Shown: positions 32,878-41,925 of the stretch, piece by piece
How the letters are laid out: each line of letters opens with the position of its first letter
Position numbering within the stretch: the first letter of the stretch is position 1
NCBI GenBank assembly: GCA_035541895.1
Contig: DATKMK010000109.1
Span: 153,819-217,818 of the forward strand
Direction of reading: 5' to 3'
Length of the DNA stretch: 64,000 bases
Origin: DATKMK01 sp035541895
Lineage (GTDB): Bacteria > Desulfobacterota > Binatia > HRBIN30 > JACQVA1
Program-made: the position numbers and the translations under genes
The notes under the pieces: generated by a model
The model's input: the letters and a program-made list of their open reading frames with translations, nothing else
What the model was told of the DNA's origin: nothing
The model's database searches: none

Positions 32878-33918
32878 ATGAAGTTCATCGATGAAGCCGA
32901 AATCACCGTCTACGCCGGCGACGGCGGCAAGGGCTGCGTCGCCTTTCTGCGCGAAAAGTATCGCCCCAAAGGCGGCCCCGCCGGCGGCGACGGCGGCAAG
33001 GGCGGTGACGTGATCCTCGAAGCGCACGCCGGACTCACAACCCTCCTAGATTTCAAGTTCCAACCGATCATTCGTGCCCGCGCCGGCGAGGACGGGCGCG
33101 GCAAGGGCCAATACGGACGCGCCGGCGACGATCGCGTCGTCCGCGTCCCACCCGGCACCATCGTGCGCGACGCTGAAACTGGGGAGGTGCTGTCCGACAT
33201 CCGCGCGCCAGGTGAGCGCGCCGTGGTGGCCCGCGGCGGCCGCGGTGGGCGCGGTAACGCTCACTACGCGACACCGTCGCACCAGGCGCCGCGCTTCGCG
33301 CAACCGGGTCTGCCGGGCGAGACCCGCATCTTGAAACTCGAATTGCGGCTGCTCGCCGATGCCGGCTTGGTCGGCTTCCCCAACACCGGCAAGTCGACCC
33401 TGATCAGCGCGGTCTCGGCCGCGCGGCCACGCGTAGCGGACTATCCGTTCACGACCCTGGTGCCGCATCTCGGCGTCGTACGCTGCGACGACGAGCGCAA
33501 CTTCGTGCTCGCCGACGTACCCGGTGTGATCGAGGGCGCGCACACCGGACACGGCCTCGGCCTGCGTTTCCTGCGGCATCTCTCGCGCACCGCGGTCCTG
33601 ATTCATCTGCTCGATATCAGCGGTCTCACCGGACGTGATCCGCTGCACGACTACGACGTGATCAACCGCGAACTCGCCTCGTTCGACCCCGAGCTGGCCG
33701 CGAAGCCTCAGATCGTAGCGGCCAACAAGCTCGATCTCGCCGAAGCGCGCGACCGTTTGCCGGAGGTGCGCGCGCGCTTTGTCGCACGCGGCATCGAGCT
33801 GCACGCGATCTCGGCCGCGACCGGCGAGGGGGTGCAGGAGCTGATGCAAATCGTGTGGACTCGCGTCGACGCGGCCCGCCGCGCCGCCGCGGTCGAGCCC
33901 GTTGCCGCCACGCTATGA
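32878..33918 (+). CDS. obg: GTPase Obg (CgtA)
   Basis: 346 aa. The Gly-rich Obg fold occupies the first 155 residues (GGKGCVAFLREKYRPKGGPAGGDGGKGG). The G domain follows with GFPNTGKST (G1), DVPGVIEGAHTG (G3), NKLDL (G4) and a C-terminal SA (G5). The optional OCT domain is absent, as in many Gram-negatives. Obg acts in late 50S assembly and stress control. Its stop overlaps the proB start (ATGA). Confidence 0.97.
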   Translation: MKFIDEAEITVYAGDGGKGCVAFLREKYRPKGGPAGGDGGKGGDVILEAHAGLTTLLDFKFQPIIRARAGEDGRGKGQYGRAGDDRVVRVPPGTIVRDAETGEVLSDIRAPGERAVVARGGRGGRGNAHYATPSHQAPRFAQPGLPGETRILKLELRLLADAGLVGFPNTGKSTLISAVSAARPRVADYPFTTLVPHLGVVRCDDERNFVLADVPGVIEGAHTGHGLGLRFLRHLSRTAVLIHLLDISGLTGRDPLHDYDVINRELASFDPELAAKPQIVAANKLDLAEARDRLPEVRARFVARGIELHAISAATGEGVQELMQIVWTRVDAARRAAAVEPVAATL

Positions 33919-35087
33919 GCGCGCAGCTCCCGCATAAGACCAAGTTGGTCAAAAAGCTGCGCCGGGTGGTGGTGAAGATCGGCAGCAGCTTGCTCTCCGA
34001 TCGCCGCCGCATCGATCGCCATCGGCTCGAAGCGCTGGCCGCCGATGCCTGCGCGCTGCACGATCGCGGCATCGACGTCGTCCTCGTGACCTCGGGCGCG
34101 ATCGCTTCGGGCATCGCGCGCATGGGGTTGGCGCAAGCGCCCAAAACCATCCCTGAACGACAAGCCGCGGCCGCCGTCGGACAGATCGGCCTGATGGCGG
34201 CGTACGAAGAATTTTTTGCTGCGCGCGGCAAGCTGGTCGCCCAGATCCTCCTCACCGGCGACGACCTCACCAATCGCCGCCGCTACCTCAACGCGCGCAA
34301 CACGCTGGAAACGCTCCTGGCGGCGCGGGTTGTTCCCGTCGCCAACGAGAACGACACGGTCGCCGTCGACGAAATCAAGCTCGGCGAGAACGACAACCTC
34401 TCGGCCTTGATCGCAACCCTTGTGGATGCCGACCTGCTCGTGATCCTCAGCGATGTCGACGGGCTCTACAACGCGGACCCTCGCCTGCACCCCGACGCGG
34501 CGTTGATCGACGTGGTCGAGCGAAATCCGACCGGCGTGTTGGCCTACGCGACCGATTCAGCCGGCCCGGTCGGCACCGGCGGCATGGCGTCGAAAATTAC
34601 CGCCGCGATCAAAGCGTCGCGGGCGGGAATCGCCACCGTGATCGCCAACGGCATCCAGGCACACGTGCTGCAGAAGATCGTCGACCCTGACACATCGATC
34701 GGCACGCTGATCCTCGCGCAAGGGGATCGGCTGACGCGGCGCAAGCACTGGATCGCGTACAGCCTCAAACCGCGCGGCACCCTCGTGGTCGATCAGGGTG
34801 CGCGCGACGCGATCATTAAACGGGGACGCAGCTTGCTGCCCAGCGGCTTGCGCGAAGTGCAGGGCAATTTCGGCGACGGCGATTGCGTGCGGTGCATCAC
34901 CGCGAACGGCGTCGAGTTTGCGCGCGGGCTGATCAACTACAGCGCCGCCGATCTCGACAAGATCAAGGGCCTGCACTCCAATCGCATCGAGGCCGTGCTC
35001 GGCTACAAGACCAGCGACGAAATCATTCACCGCGACGACTTGGTGCTCACGGAAGTCGAGCGCGATAGTCCGGCGCCCGACCGCTGA
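33915..35087 (+). CDS. proB: Glutamate 5-kinase
   Basis: 390 aa from the ATG at 33915 inside the obg stop overlap. VVVKIGSSLLSD opens the amino-acid kinase domain, DVVLVTSGAIASGIARMG and NENDTVAVDEIKLGENDNLSALIA are the substrate sites, and LSDVDGLYNADPRL and GTGGMASKITAA follow. The C-terminal 75 residues form a PUA domain (GARDAIIKRGRSLLPSGLREVQG). It makes glutamyl phosphate for proline synthesis. proA, often next, is not in the window. Confidence 0.97.
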   Translation: MSAQLPHKTKLVKKLRRVVVKIGSSLLSDRRRIDRHRLEALAADACALHDRGIDVVLVTSGAIASGIARMGLAQAPKTIPERQAAAAVGQIGLMAAYEEFFAARGKLVAQILLTGDDLTNRRRYLNARNTLETLLAARVVPVANENDTVAVDEIKLGENDNLSALIATLVDADLLVILSDVDGLYNADPRLHPDAALIDVVERNPTGVLAYATDSAGPVGTGGMASKITAAIKASRAGIATVIANGIQAHVLQKIVDPDTSIGTLILAQGDRLTRRKHWIAYSLKPRGTLVVDQGARDAIIKRGRSLLPSGLREVQGNFGDGDCVRCITANGVEFARGLINYSAADLDKIKGLHSNRIEAVLGYKTSDEIIHRDDLVLTEVERDSPAPDR

Positions 35088-35107
35088 TCGCCCGGCGCCA
35101 GACGCGA

Positions 35108-35533
35108 TCAGCGATCCGCGATACGCGCCACTGCCTTTGGATTGATCGGCTGGCCGTGCGAGAACTCGACCAGGTTGCCGTCGGGATCGCGCAGCATGCA
35201 GAAGTAGCCCACGATCGGACCGGCATCACTCGGGCCCCGCACCAATACGCCGGCATCGTGTCCGCGGGCGGCGATGGCGTCGACCGCGGTGCGCGACGGC
35301 AGGTCGTAGCCGAAGTGAGCGAAGCGCGGCGGAAGGCCGGCGTCGCCCGGGGCGACCGCGATGACCACGATCACGAAATCGGGATCGTCGGGGCGCTCGC
35401 TCATCCACACGACGCGAACGCCGTCATCGACACGGTCATGGACGATGTGCAGCCCGGCAAAATCGCGATAGAAGTCGACGGTGGCCGCGACATCGCGGGC
35501 GAACAGCGCCACATGAGTGAGGTGGGCCGCCAT
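35108..35533 (-). CDS. VOC-family (glyoxalase-like) protein
   Basis: 141 aa with two beta-alpha-beta-beta-beta modules. LTHVALFARDVAATVDFYRDFAG supplies the first metal-site His, and FAHFGYDLP and YFCMLRDPDGNLVEF the second half. A GGAGGAACG site precedes the ATG. VOC proteins range from isomerases to dioxygenases and resistance proteins, so no function is assigned. It converges on proB and follows the PNPOx-like gene. Confidence 0.9.
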   Translation of the reverse strand: MAAHLTHVALFARDVAATVDFYRDFAGLHIVHDRVDDGVRVVWMSERPDDPDFVIVVIAVAPGDAGLPPRFAHFGYDLPSRTAVDAIAARGHDAGVLVRGPSDAGPIVGYFCMLRDPDGNLVEFSHGQPINPKAVARIADR

Positions 35534-35543
35534 CGTTCCTCCG

Positions 35544-35975
35544 TCACCCCGGCTTGGTCACCGTTCCGTGGCGGCTGTGGCCGAATCCTTGCGTCCAGTC
35601 GATGACGCGGATGCGCTCGGGTTCGAGCTTGGCGATCAGCACGCGCTCGTCGTTCAACGCCTCCGCCAACTGGGGGAATCGCCGGCCCAGCAGTTGTTGG
35701 CCGACGCGCACGTCCTCGCCGCTCGCAATCATGGCTCGCCCGAGCAGTTCAACGCCGTGCATCGGAATCATGAAGCCATCGTCCACCACCGCCGACACTT
35801 GCGGCTGGATCCGAATCGCGCGGTGCTTTTCGCTGTCGCGGAACACGAAGAAGTACGCGACGAGGTGATCCGCGAGCGCGTAGCAGGTCGTCGCCGCGCG
35901 CACCTCGCCGTCGCACAAGTAGGACAGCACCATCGATCGGTGTTCCGACAAATAGGCCTCGACTTCGTCTTGCAT
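35544..35975 (-). CDS. Pyridoxamine 5'-phosphate oxidase-like FMN/F420-binding protein
   Basis: 143 aa split-barrel protein. VLSYLCDGEVRAATTCYALADHLVAYFFVFRDSEKHRAIRIQPQVSAVVDDG is the FMN/F420-binding half (heme-utilisation/PNPOx-like), and VRVIDWTQGFGH-type residues (IDWTQGFGH) close the barrel. Ligand and reaction are unknown. It is transcribed after the radical SAM gene (78 bases) and before the VOC gene (10 bases), so the three may form one unit. Confidence 0.82.
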   Translation of the reverse strand: MQDEVEAYLSEHRSMVLSYLCDGEVRAATTCYALADHLVAYFFVFRDSEKHRAIRIQPQVSAVVDDGFMIPMHGVELLGRAMIASGEDVRVGQQLLGRRFPQLAEALNDERVLIAKLEPERIRVIDWTQGFGHSRHGTVTKPG

Positions 35976-36053
35976 AGTGGCCCCCCCGAGAACCCGATCG
36001 CATGATGAACGCGACCGGGAGGTGTCGCAATGGGCCGCGCCGGAAGCCGCGAT

Positions 36054-37268
36054 TCACACGCCGGCGGCGTGTCGTCGGATCCGGGCGGCGAAATACTCTT
36101 GGACGTCCTCGGCCGCACCGGCGGCGACGGCTTTCCGATACGGGCCTGGGACGTAGGCACAGAACGGATCGGATTCGAGATAGTCACCCAGCATACTGTA
36201 CGCGCGCGCCCGTGATCCGCCGCACACCTCGCGGAACTCGCACACCCCGCACTTGCCCTTGAGCTGCGAGTAGTCCCGCAGCGTGCGGAACAAATCGCTG
36301 TCGCGATAGATGGTCGCGAGTCGTGTCTCGCGGACATTGCCGGCGGACACCGGCAGGAAGCCGCTGGGATAAACGTCGCCGGTATGCGAGATGAATAGGA
36401 ATCCGTTGCCGTCGTTGACACTCTTAGCCGCGCGCGACTCGCCGCCTTTGATCGCGAAGCCGATGCCGCGCGGCGCCGCCGTCGATTGCTTGCTCCGGCG
36501 CGCGGCGGTGCGCTGCTGCAGTAGGAATCGCCGATAGTGCGGCGCCGCCGTGCTCTTGATGTCGAAGCCGACGCGCTGTGACAGCGCGTACATGCGCGCG
36601 AACACGTCTTCGTACTGCGCAGCACTGATCTCGTCTTCCACCCGCCCGCGCCCCGTCGGCACGAGAAAGAAGACGCTCCACAGATCGATACCGAGATCGA
36701 TCATCAACTCGGCCATCGCGTCGAAGTGCTCGAGGTTGAACCGCGTCATGGTGGTATTGACCTGCGTCGACAACCCGATCGCGCGGGCGTGGCGCAGCAT
36801 ACCGAGCGACCAGTCGAACGAACCGCGCACGCGCCGGAACGTGTCGTGGACGTCGGGCGTGGGACCGTCGAGGCTCACCGCCATTCGCGCCAGCCCGGCG
36901 GCCTTGAGCCGGTCGATCACCGGTGCGGTCATCAACGGCGTGCCCGACGGCGTGATGGTCATGCGCAGGCCGAGCCGATCACCGTAGGCGATGATCTCGT
37001 AGATGTCCGGGCGCTTGATGGGATCGCCGCCGGTCAGGACGAACAGCGGCCGGCCGAATTCGGCGGTCTGATCCAACACCTGCAGCGCCTCCGCGGTGGT
37101 CAGCTCGCGCGGGTCGCGAAACGGCACGGCCTCGGCCCGACAGTGGACACACGCGAGGTCGCAGGCCCGCGTGACTTCCCAAATCACAATGAACGGCGCG
37201 CGGTCGAAGTCGATCGCGTTGAGTTCAGGCCGACGACTGCCGGAACTGACGGAAGCATTCATGCGCAT
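36054..37268 (-). CDS. Radical SAM/SPASM-domain protein (TIGR04053-like)
   Basis: 404 aa. VTRACDLACVHCRAEA supplies the CxxxCxxC for the SAM-binding 4Fe-4S cluster (Cys35, Cys39, Cys42 approximately). GGDPIKRPDIYEI is the GGE-like motif, and SLDGPTPDVHDTFR lines the barrel. The C-terminal SPASM-type Cys set is CGVCEFREVCGGSRARA and a later SDPFCAYVP. The closest relatives in my knowledge are TIGR04053 proteins, related to heme d1/NirJ-type enzymes; the substrate is unknown. No small Cys-rich or repeat precursor peptide is visible nearby. Two ATGs (37268, 37262) could start it. Confidence 0.88.
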   Translation of the reverse strand: MRMNASVSSGSRRPELNAIDFDRAPFIVIWEVTRACDLACVHCRAEAVPFRDPRELTTAEALQVLDQTAEFGRPLFVLTGGDPIKRPDIYEIIAYGDRLGLRMTITPSGTPLMTAPVIDRLKAAGLARMAVSLDGPTPDVHDTFRRVRGSFDWSLGMLRHARAIGLSTQVNTTMTRFNLEHFDAMAELMIDLGIDLWSVFFLVPTGRGRVEDEISAAQYEDVFARMYALSQRVGFDIKSTAAPHYRRFLLQQRTAARRSKQSTAAPRGIGFAIKGGESRAAKSVNDGNGFLFISHTGDVYPSGFLPVSAGNVRETRLATIYRDSDLFRTLRDYSQLKGKCGVCEFREVCGGSRARAYSMLGDYLESDPFCAYVPGPYRKAVAAGAAEDVQEYFAARIRRHAAGV

Positions 37269-37397
37269 TGGATCTGCTTAACAGACTTCGTGCCAGGCTG
37301 CCTTCGCGACACGCGACAACGCCAACTCGCATCGCCGACGCAACCGTGCGAGCGCGCGAGATGGATCGGATCGCAGTCGCGAGAGCGACGGGGGAGA

Positions 37398-38408
37398 CTA
37401 AAAGAAAATGCTGCGGCGCTCGCGCAGACCGCGATTGAGCATCGCATGGATCGAGGCTTTGACCCGATCGACGTGGCGCTTGATGACGCGATCCTCGTCG
37501 TGCGGGTCGCCGTCTAAGTGCATCGGCTTTCCAAAATAGACGCGATACTTGGTCGGCAGTGGGATCAGGCCGAGCGGCCCCAGCCACGGCCACGTCACGG
37601 TGATGGGAAATGCGGGCATGTTGAGCGCCTGCGCGAGCCAGGTCAGATTCGCGATCGCCGGGGCCTGCTCCTCCGACCCGACGACCGCCACCGGCACGAT
37701 CGGCGTCTTGGTTTCGAGCGCGAGACGGACAAAGCCCAGCCCGAACTCCTGCAACTGATAGCGTTGGCTGAACAGCTTGTTCATGCCGCGCACGCCCTCG
37801 GGAAACGCGATCACGGCTTCTTCATTGTGCAGCAAGTCGACGCAATTCTTCGGCGTGCCGACCACCGAACCGGTGCGCACCATCAACTCGTTGACGAACG
37901 GAACGGTCGGCAGCCAGTACTCGCCCATACCGCGCACGATGCGGGGCGGATGGCCTTCCATGAACGTCGCGCAGCCGATCATCGCGGCGTCGATGGCGAC
38001 TTGCCCGGCGTGATTGCCGATCATCAACACGCGCCCCGGCGGCAAATTCTCGATGCCGAAGGTCTCGACGCGAAAGTAGTAGCGATAGAAGAGCGCGGTG
38101 ATCACGAGCGCGCGCCGCGCGGTGTCGGGATGGAATCCCCACGGATCGTAGCCGTAGCTGTTGAGTCGCGTCGGAATGCGCCGCATGCGTTCGGCGATTT
38201 CCTTGTCGAGTCGGGCGATGACGTCGGGATTGACGGCGTCGGCAAGCTGACTGAGGAAGTCGGTGATTTGATCCAGCACCGCCGGTTCGCGCCGCTTCGA
38301 CGCACGCGGTCGGGCCGCCTCCACCAACTTCGGCACCGGTCGCGCGGCGTGCTCGGCGCGCGCCGCGGCGCGCCGTCGCGCTTCCAATGAAGTCACTCGC
38401 ACCGCCAT
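37398..38408 (-). CDS. Lysophospholipid acyltransferase-family (PlsC-like) protein
   Basis: 336 aa. An N-terminal basic region is followed by a membrane-associated acyltransferase domain. NHAGQVAIDAAMIG is block I with His-x6-Asp in place of the usual His-x4-Asp, and VIAFPEGVRGMNK is block III (P-EG). PIVPVAVVGSEEQAP ends the core. The wider-spaced His/Asp is seen in a subgroup of these enzymes. It lies 9 bases after the epimerase gene on the same strand. It probably acylates a lysolipid or related acceptor. Confidence 0.88.
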   Translation of the reverse strand: MAVRVTSLEARRRAAARAEHAARPVPKLVEAARPRASKRREPAVLDQITDFLSQLADAVNPDVIARLDKEIAERMRRIPTRLNSYGYDPWGFHPDTARRALVITALFYRYYFRVETFGIENLPPGRVLMIGNHAGQVAIDAAMIGCATFMEGHPPRIVRGMGEYWLPTVPFVNELMVRTGSVVGTPKNCVDLLHNEEAVIAFPEGVRGMNKLFSQRYQLQEFGLGFVRLALETKTPIVPVAVVGSEEQAPAIANLTWLAQALNMPAFPITVTWPWLGPLGLIPLPTKYRVYFGKPMHLDGDPHDEDRVIKRHVDRVKASIHAMLNRGLRERRSIFF

Positions 38409-38417
38409 GGCATCACC

Positions 38418-39335
38418 TCAGTTGCGGGCACTCGCAAACGTTTCTTCGAGCGTGAATCGCGGCACGAAGCCGGTGGCGGCCTCGAAGCGACGGCCGTCGA
38501 GCGTGCAGGGATACTTGGCGAAGTCCATCGCGCCGGGCGGGAACGGGTAGACGCCCCAGCGAAACGCCGCGCTGACGAGCGGACGCGACACGAACTCGGG
38601 CAGCGGAATCGCCGTGCCGCCGGTTTCGCGGATCGCCACGTGCAACGGCACGGTACCGGGCCCGACTACGTTGAAAACGCCGCGCAATCCATTCTCAACC
38701 GCGCGCGCGATCGCCTCGGCGACGTCTTCCTCGTGAATGAACTGCATCATCGGATTGAAGCCGAGCACGGTCGGCACGTAGTCGAGATTGAGGTAGCGAG
38801 TGATCGCGTTGTTGACGTAGTAGCCGAGCACGCTCACCGGGCGCAGCACCGAGATCGCGATCTCCGGGTAGCGCCACATGTAGACGCTCGTGAGGGTGTC
38901 GACTTCGACGAGGTCGCGCACCTCAGGGTACGTGCGGCTGGCGTTCAGCGGATAGCTCTCGTCCATGTAGAACGGGTTTTCCGGCAACGCGCCGTAGACG
39001 TACGAGCTCGAAAAGATGACCAACTTCTTCACGCCGTAGGTGACGGCGAATTCGAGCAGGCGCTTGGTACCGGCGACGTTGACCTCGTGGCGGATCGCCG
39101 GGTCTTCCTCGAAGTGGCGAATGAAGGCGAGATGCACGATCGCCGCCGGCCGCTCGCGTCGCACGACGTCCTCGAAGCGCTTTTTGCGGTGATCGAGTTG
39201 GTAGAAGCGGATCTCGCGCGGACGCTCCGGCCATTGGGCTTTGTCGACGCCGACCACTTCGTGATCACTCATCAGTCGGCGCGCCACCAAGCCGCCTTGT
39301 CCGCCGGCGATTCCGGTGATGAGGACCTTTTCCAT
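38418..39335 (-). CDS. NAD-dependent epimerase/dehydratase (extended SDR)
   Basis: 305 aa. VLITGIAGGQGGLVARRL is the GxxGxxG nucleotide motif. Ser and Tyr of the active site lie in VIFSSSYVYGALPENPFY; the usual YxxxK is not clearly present because the later segment reads YPEVRDLVEVDTL, so catalysis may differ. PVSVLGYYVNNAITRYL and FIHEEDVAEAIARAVENG are typical of the extended family. The partner acyltransferase follows 9 bases downstream, so the substrate may be a lipid or sterol-like compound (inference). Confidence 0.85.
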   Translation of the reverse strand: MEKVLITGIAGGQGGLVARRLMSDHEVVGVDKAQWPERPREIRFYQLDHRKKRFEDVVRRERPAAIVHLAFIRHFEEDPAIRHEVNVAGTKRLLEFAVTYGVKKLVIFSSSYVYGALPENPFYMDESYPLNASRTYPEVRDLVEVDTLTSVYMWRYPEIAISVLRPVSVLGYYVNNAITRYLNLDYVPTVLGFNPMMQFIHEEDVAEAIARAVENGLRGVFNVVGPGTVPLHVAIRETGGTAIPLPEFVSRPLVSAAFRWGVYPFPPGAMDFAKYPCTLDGRRFEAATGFVPRFTLEETFASARN

Positions 39336-39346
39336 GCGCCGCGAAT

Positions 39347-40444
39347 CTAATCCTTTCGCTTCAGGCTCGCAATCGAGAGATGCGAATCGGGCTCGGCGAG
39401 TGCAGCGAAGGGATCCGACGCGCCGTCCGCCGCGTGCAGAATCGCGCGGATCGCCTCGCCGAGCTGTCCGTCATGACGCTGCAGCCACGTGTCGAAGAGC
39501 GCGAGGCGATCGTTGTAGAGGAGATAGTGCAGGATGCGCGCGTTGTTCAGCGGCTCGCGGGCGAAGTCGGAATACAATTTGGTCTGCAGCGGCAGCGCGC
39601 GACATTCGGTTTGGATCCGGGCGAACAGCCGTTGCCGCTCGGCCTCGTCGATGCCGCGTGCGTATGCGGTGCGCAGTCCTTCGGCAGCCTCGCCGAGAAA
39701 CCGTGAGAACGCCAGCGCGTCGCTCCACAGTTGCTCGGCGCGCGCCACACTCGCGGAGTCGTTGCGCGTTTCGAAGAACGCCACGGCGCCGCGATGGCCG
39801 ACGAAGTTGGCGAACGATTCGTTGAAGTCGGCGTGACCGGGAATGTAGCGGGTGTTGTGCAGCAGCTCGTGAATGATCACGTCGGCGAGGCTGACCGGAT
39901 CGAAGCGCAGCAGATTCGACAGCAACGGATCGTCGAACCAGCCGAGCGTACTGAACGCCACCGATGGCTGCACGACGGTGTCGCAGCCTTGGGCTTCGAG
40001 CGCCGCCGCCTCGGCGCGCGCGGCGGCTTCGTCGAAGAAGCCGCGATAGGGCACGGTGCCGACGATCGGAAACCACTGGGTGACGAGTTCGAGTCGATCG
40101 CGTCGCGCGGCGACAACGACATGCACCACTTGATCCGCGTCGACGCGCGCCAGACTGGAAAAGCTGCCGCCGACTCGCAATCCGAGCGCATTGCGGGCAA
40201 ACGCACGCGCATCGAGCACGAGCGCGAGCTTCTGCTTGGTCTCCGCATCGATATCGGGCTGCAGCAGCAGCTTCTCGATCGGCTGTCGCCGCCACAAGAT
40301 GCGCGCCTCTTCGTACCCGGAGCGCAGCACGTACAGCGACGACGCGCAGCCGCTGAGCGCAAGCATCGCAGTCAGCAGCGCCAAGGTTGACTCTACTCTA
40401 CGAGCAGGAGCGTCCCTCTTCCGCTTCGCGTTGAACACCCGCAA
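39347..40444 (-). CDS. Zinc aminopeptidase-like lipoprotein (PF10023-like)
   Basis: 365 aa. The start is unclear: a TTG at 40444 or a GTG at 40438, both giving a signal with lipobox LSGC. Downstream comes SSLYVLRSGYEEARILWRRQPIEKLL, the conserved opening of predicted periplasmic aminopeptidases of this family. The zinc site is VIIHELLHNTRYIPGHADFNESFANFVGHRG (HExxH plus a downstream Glu). It should be anchored facing the periplasm. It reads 11 bases upstream of the epimerase gene. Confidence 0.88.
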   Translation of the reverse strand: MRVFNAKRKRDAPARRVESTLALLTAMLALSGCASSLYVLRSGYEEARILWRRQPIEKLLLQPDIDAETKQKLALVLDARAFARNALGLRVGGSFSSLARVDADQVVHVVVAARRDRLELVTQWFPIVGTVPYRGFFDEAAARAEAAALEAQGCDTVVQPSVAFSTLGWFDDPLLSNLLRFDPVSLADVIIHELLHNTRYIPGHADFNESFANFVGHRGAVAFFETRNDSASVARAEQLWSDALAFSRFLGEAAEGLRTAYARGIDEAERQRLFARIQTECRALPLQTKLYSDFAREPLNNARILHYLLYNDRLALFDTWLQRHDGQLGEAIRAILHAADGASDPFAALAEPDSHLSIASLKRKD

Positions 40445-40533
40445 AGCTTAATGAGCCGAGGGGTCGGCGGCAAACGTCGCGCTGTGTTGACCGGGCTCGC
40501 ACTCTGTGGTTGCGACTGGAGGGCAGAGCAGCA

Positions 40534-40992
40534 ATGAACCTCAAGCAATGGCTGTATCGTGGCGGGCGACCCAACCGGGTGGCGGCGATCATCAACCGGC
40601 TGGTTGCTGCGGTCCACTCGCTCGGGGTAGCGCCGAACTACATGGTTACGCTGGAGGTCCGCGGCCGGCGCTCCGGTCGGACGATCAGTTTGCCGCTGGT
40701 CATGGTCGTCGTCGACGGCGAGCGTTACCTGGTGTCGATGCTTGGAGAAGACGTGGAGTGGGTGCGAAACGTCAAAGCGGCGGGCGGCGACGTCGTCCTC
40801 CGTCACGGCACCCGCGAAGAAGTTCGTCTCGAAGCCGTGCCGCCGGACCGGCGTGCACGCGTGCTGAAGGTTTACTTAGCGCGGGCTCCCGGCGCGAGAC
40901 CGCACCTGCCGATCGGCAAGGATGCCCCACTCTCAGAGTTTGAACGGATATCACGACAGTTCCCGGTGTTCCGGGTCGCGCCGAGGAGCTGA
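40534..40992 (+). CDS. Deazaflavin (F420)-dependent nitroreductase-family protein
   Basis: 152 aa from the ATG at 40534, preceded by GGAGGG. YMVTLEVRGRRSGRTISLPLVMVVVDGERYLVSMLGEDVEWVRNVKAAGG matches the Ddn/FGD-like split-barrel proteins that use F420H2 to reduce quinones or nitro compounds. The RGRRSGR and ... WVRNVKAAGG blocks are diagnostic. It suggests that the organism makes F420; no cofactor genes are in this window. Substrate unknown. Confidence 0.88.
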   Translation: MNLKQWLYRGGRPNRVAAIINRLVAAVHSLGVAPNYMVTLEVRGRRSGRTISLPLVMVVVDGERYLVSMLGEDVEWVRNVKAAGGDVVLRHGTREEVRLEAVPPDRRARVLKVYLARAPGARPHLPIGKDAPLSEFERISRQFPVFRVAPRS

Positions 40993-41032
40993 AGTTAGCC
41001 GCGCGCGCTCAGCCAAGTGCAACGCTAGTTTC

Positions 41033-41875
41033 ATGTCCGATCGACAAGCCAGCCGCACCGCGTTTGGAACCGCCTGCATACGGGCGGTGCATCAGTTGTT
41101 CGATGCCGAGCCGCGCATCCTTGACGATCCGATCGCGCCACGACTGCTTGGTCCGGACACCCTGAGGCAGATCAACGATCCGTCGAGCCGCTATCGCCAC
41201 CCGAGAGCCGCGGCGTTGCGCGCACACGTCGTGCTGCGTTCGCGCTTCGCCGAAGATCGGCTCGCCGCGGCAGTGCTCCGCGGCGTCACCCAGTACGTCG
41301 TCCTCGGTGCCGGGTTCGACACCTTTGCCCTCCGGCAGCCCGCGTGGGCGCGAACGCTGAAGATCCTCGAAGTGGATCACCCAGCGACACAAGCGGCCAA
41401 GCGCGCTCGGATCGCGGCGGCGGGTCTGGTCGTACCACCCAACGTCGACTTCGCCCAGATCGATTTCGAACGCGAATCGTTGCGCGACGGACTGCAGCGT
41501 TATGGCGTGGCTGCTGATCGGCGGACTTTTTTCTCCTGGCTGGGTGTGACGATGTACTTGAAGGAAGACGCGATCGACGCGGTGCTCGATTCGGTCGCGA
41601 CGTTCCCATCCGGCAGCGAGATCGTGCTGACATTCGCGCAACCGCCGGAAGACGACGCGGGACACCGTTCGGCGCTGGCTCAGCGCGTCGCCGCTGCGGG
41701 CGAGCCGTTCGTCAGCCATTTCGAACCGCGCGCAATCGAGGCCAAGCTGCATGACGCCGGCTTCGCTACCGTCGAGTTTCTTTCGCCTTCCGACGCTGAC
41801 GCGCGATACTTTCGCCAGCGTCCGGACGATCTTCCCGTACCGGTGCGAATCGGGATCGTCTCTGCCGTGCGATAG
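41033..41875 (+). CDS. Class I SAM-dependent methyltransferase (TIGR00027/LCM-like)
   Basis: 280 aa from the ATG at 41033. ASRTAFGTACIRAVHQLFDAEPRILDDP and VLGAGFDTFALRQP are the signature of the leucine-carboxyl-methyltransferase-like group often called TIGR00027. EVDHPATQAAKRARI binds the SAM ribose, and WLGVTMYLKEDAIDAVL follows. The substrate is usually unknown, sometimes a secondary metabolite. It lies on the same strand between the F420-type reductase and the GFA protein with 40-50 base gaps. Confidence 0.9.
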   Translation: MSDRQASRTAFGTACIRAVHQLFDAEPRILDDPIAPRLLGPDTLRQINDPSSRYRHPRAAALRAHVVLRSRFAEDRLAAAVLRGVTQYVVLGAGFDTFALRQPAWARTLKILEVDHPATQAAKRARIAAAGLVVPPNVDFAQIDFERESLRDGLQRYGVAADRRTFFSWLGVTMYLKEDAIDAVLDSVATFPSGSEIVLTFAQPPEDDAGHRSALAQRVAAAGEPFVSHFEPRAIEAKLHDAGFATVEFLSPSDADARYFRQRPDDLPVPVRIGIVSAVR

Positions 41876-41925
41876 CGCTACACTGCGCGCCAGCACGACA
41901 CACTCGCGCGAGGAGGCGCATATCG

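Noticed and set aside
37269..37397. A RiPP precursor gene next to the radical SAM gene
   Set aside because: The gap has no credible small gene with a ribosome site, and the enzyme resembles TIGR04053 rather than known peptide-modifying groups.
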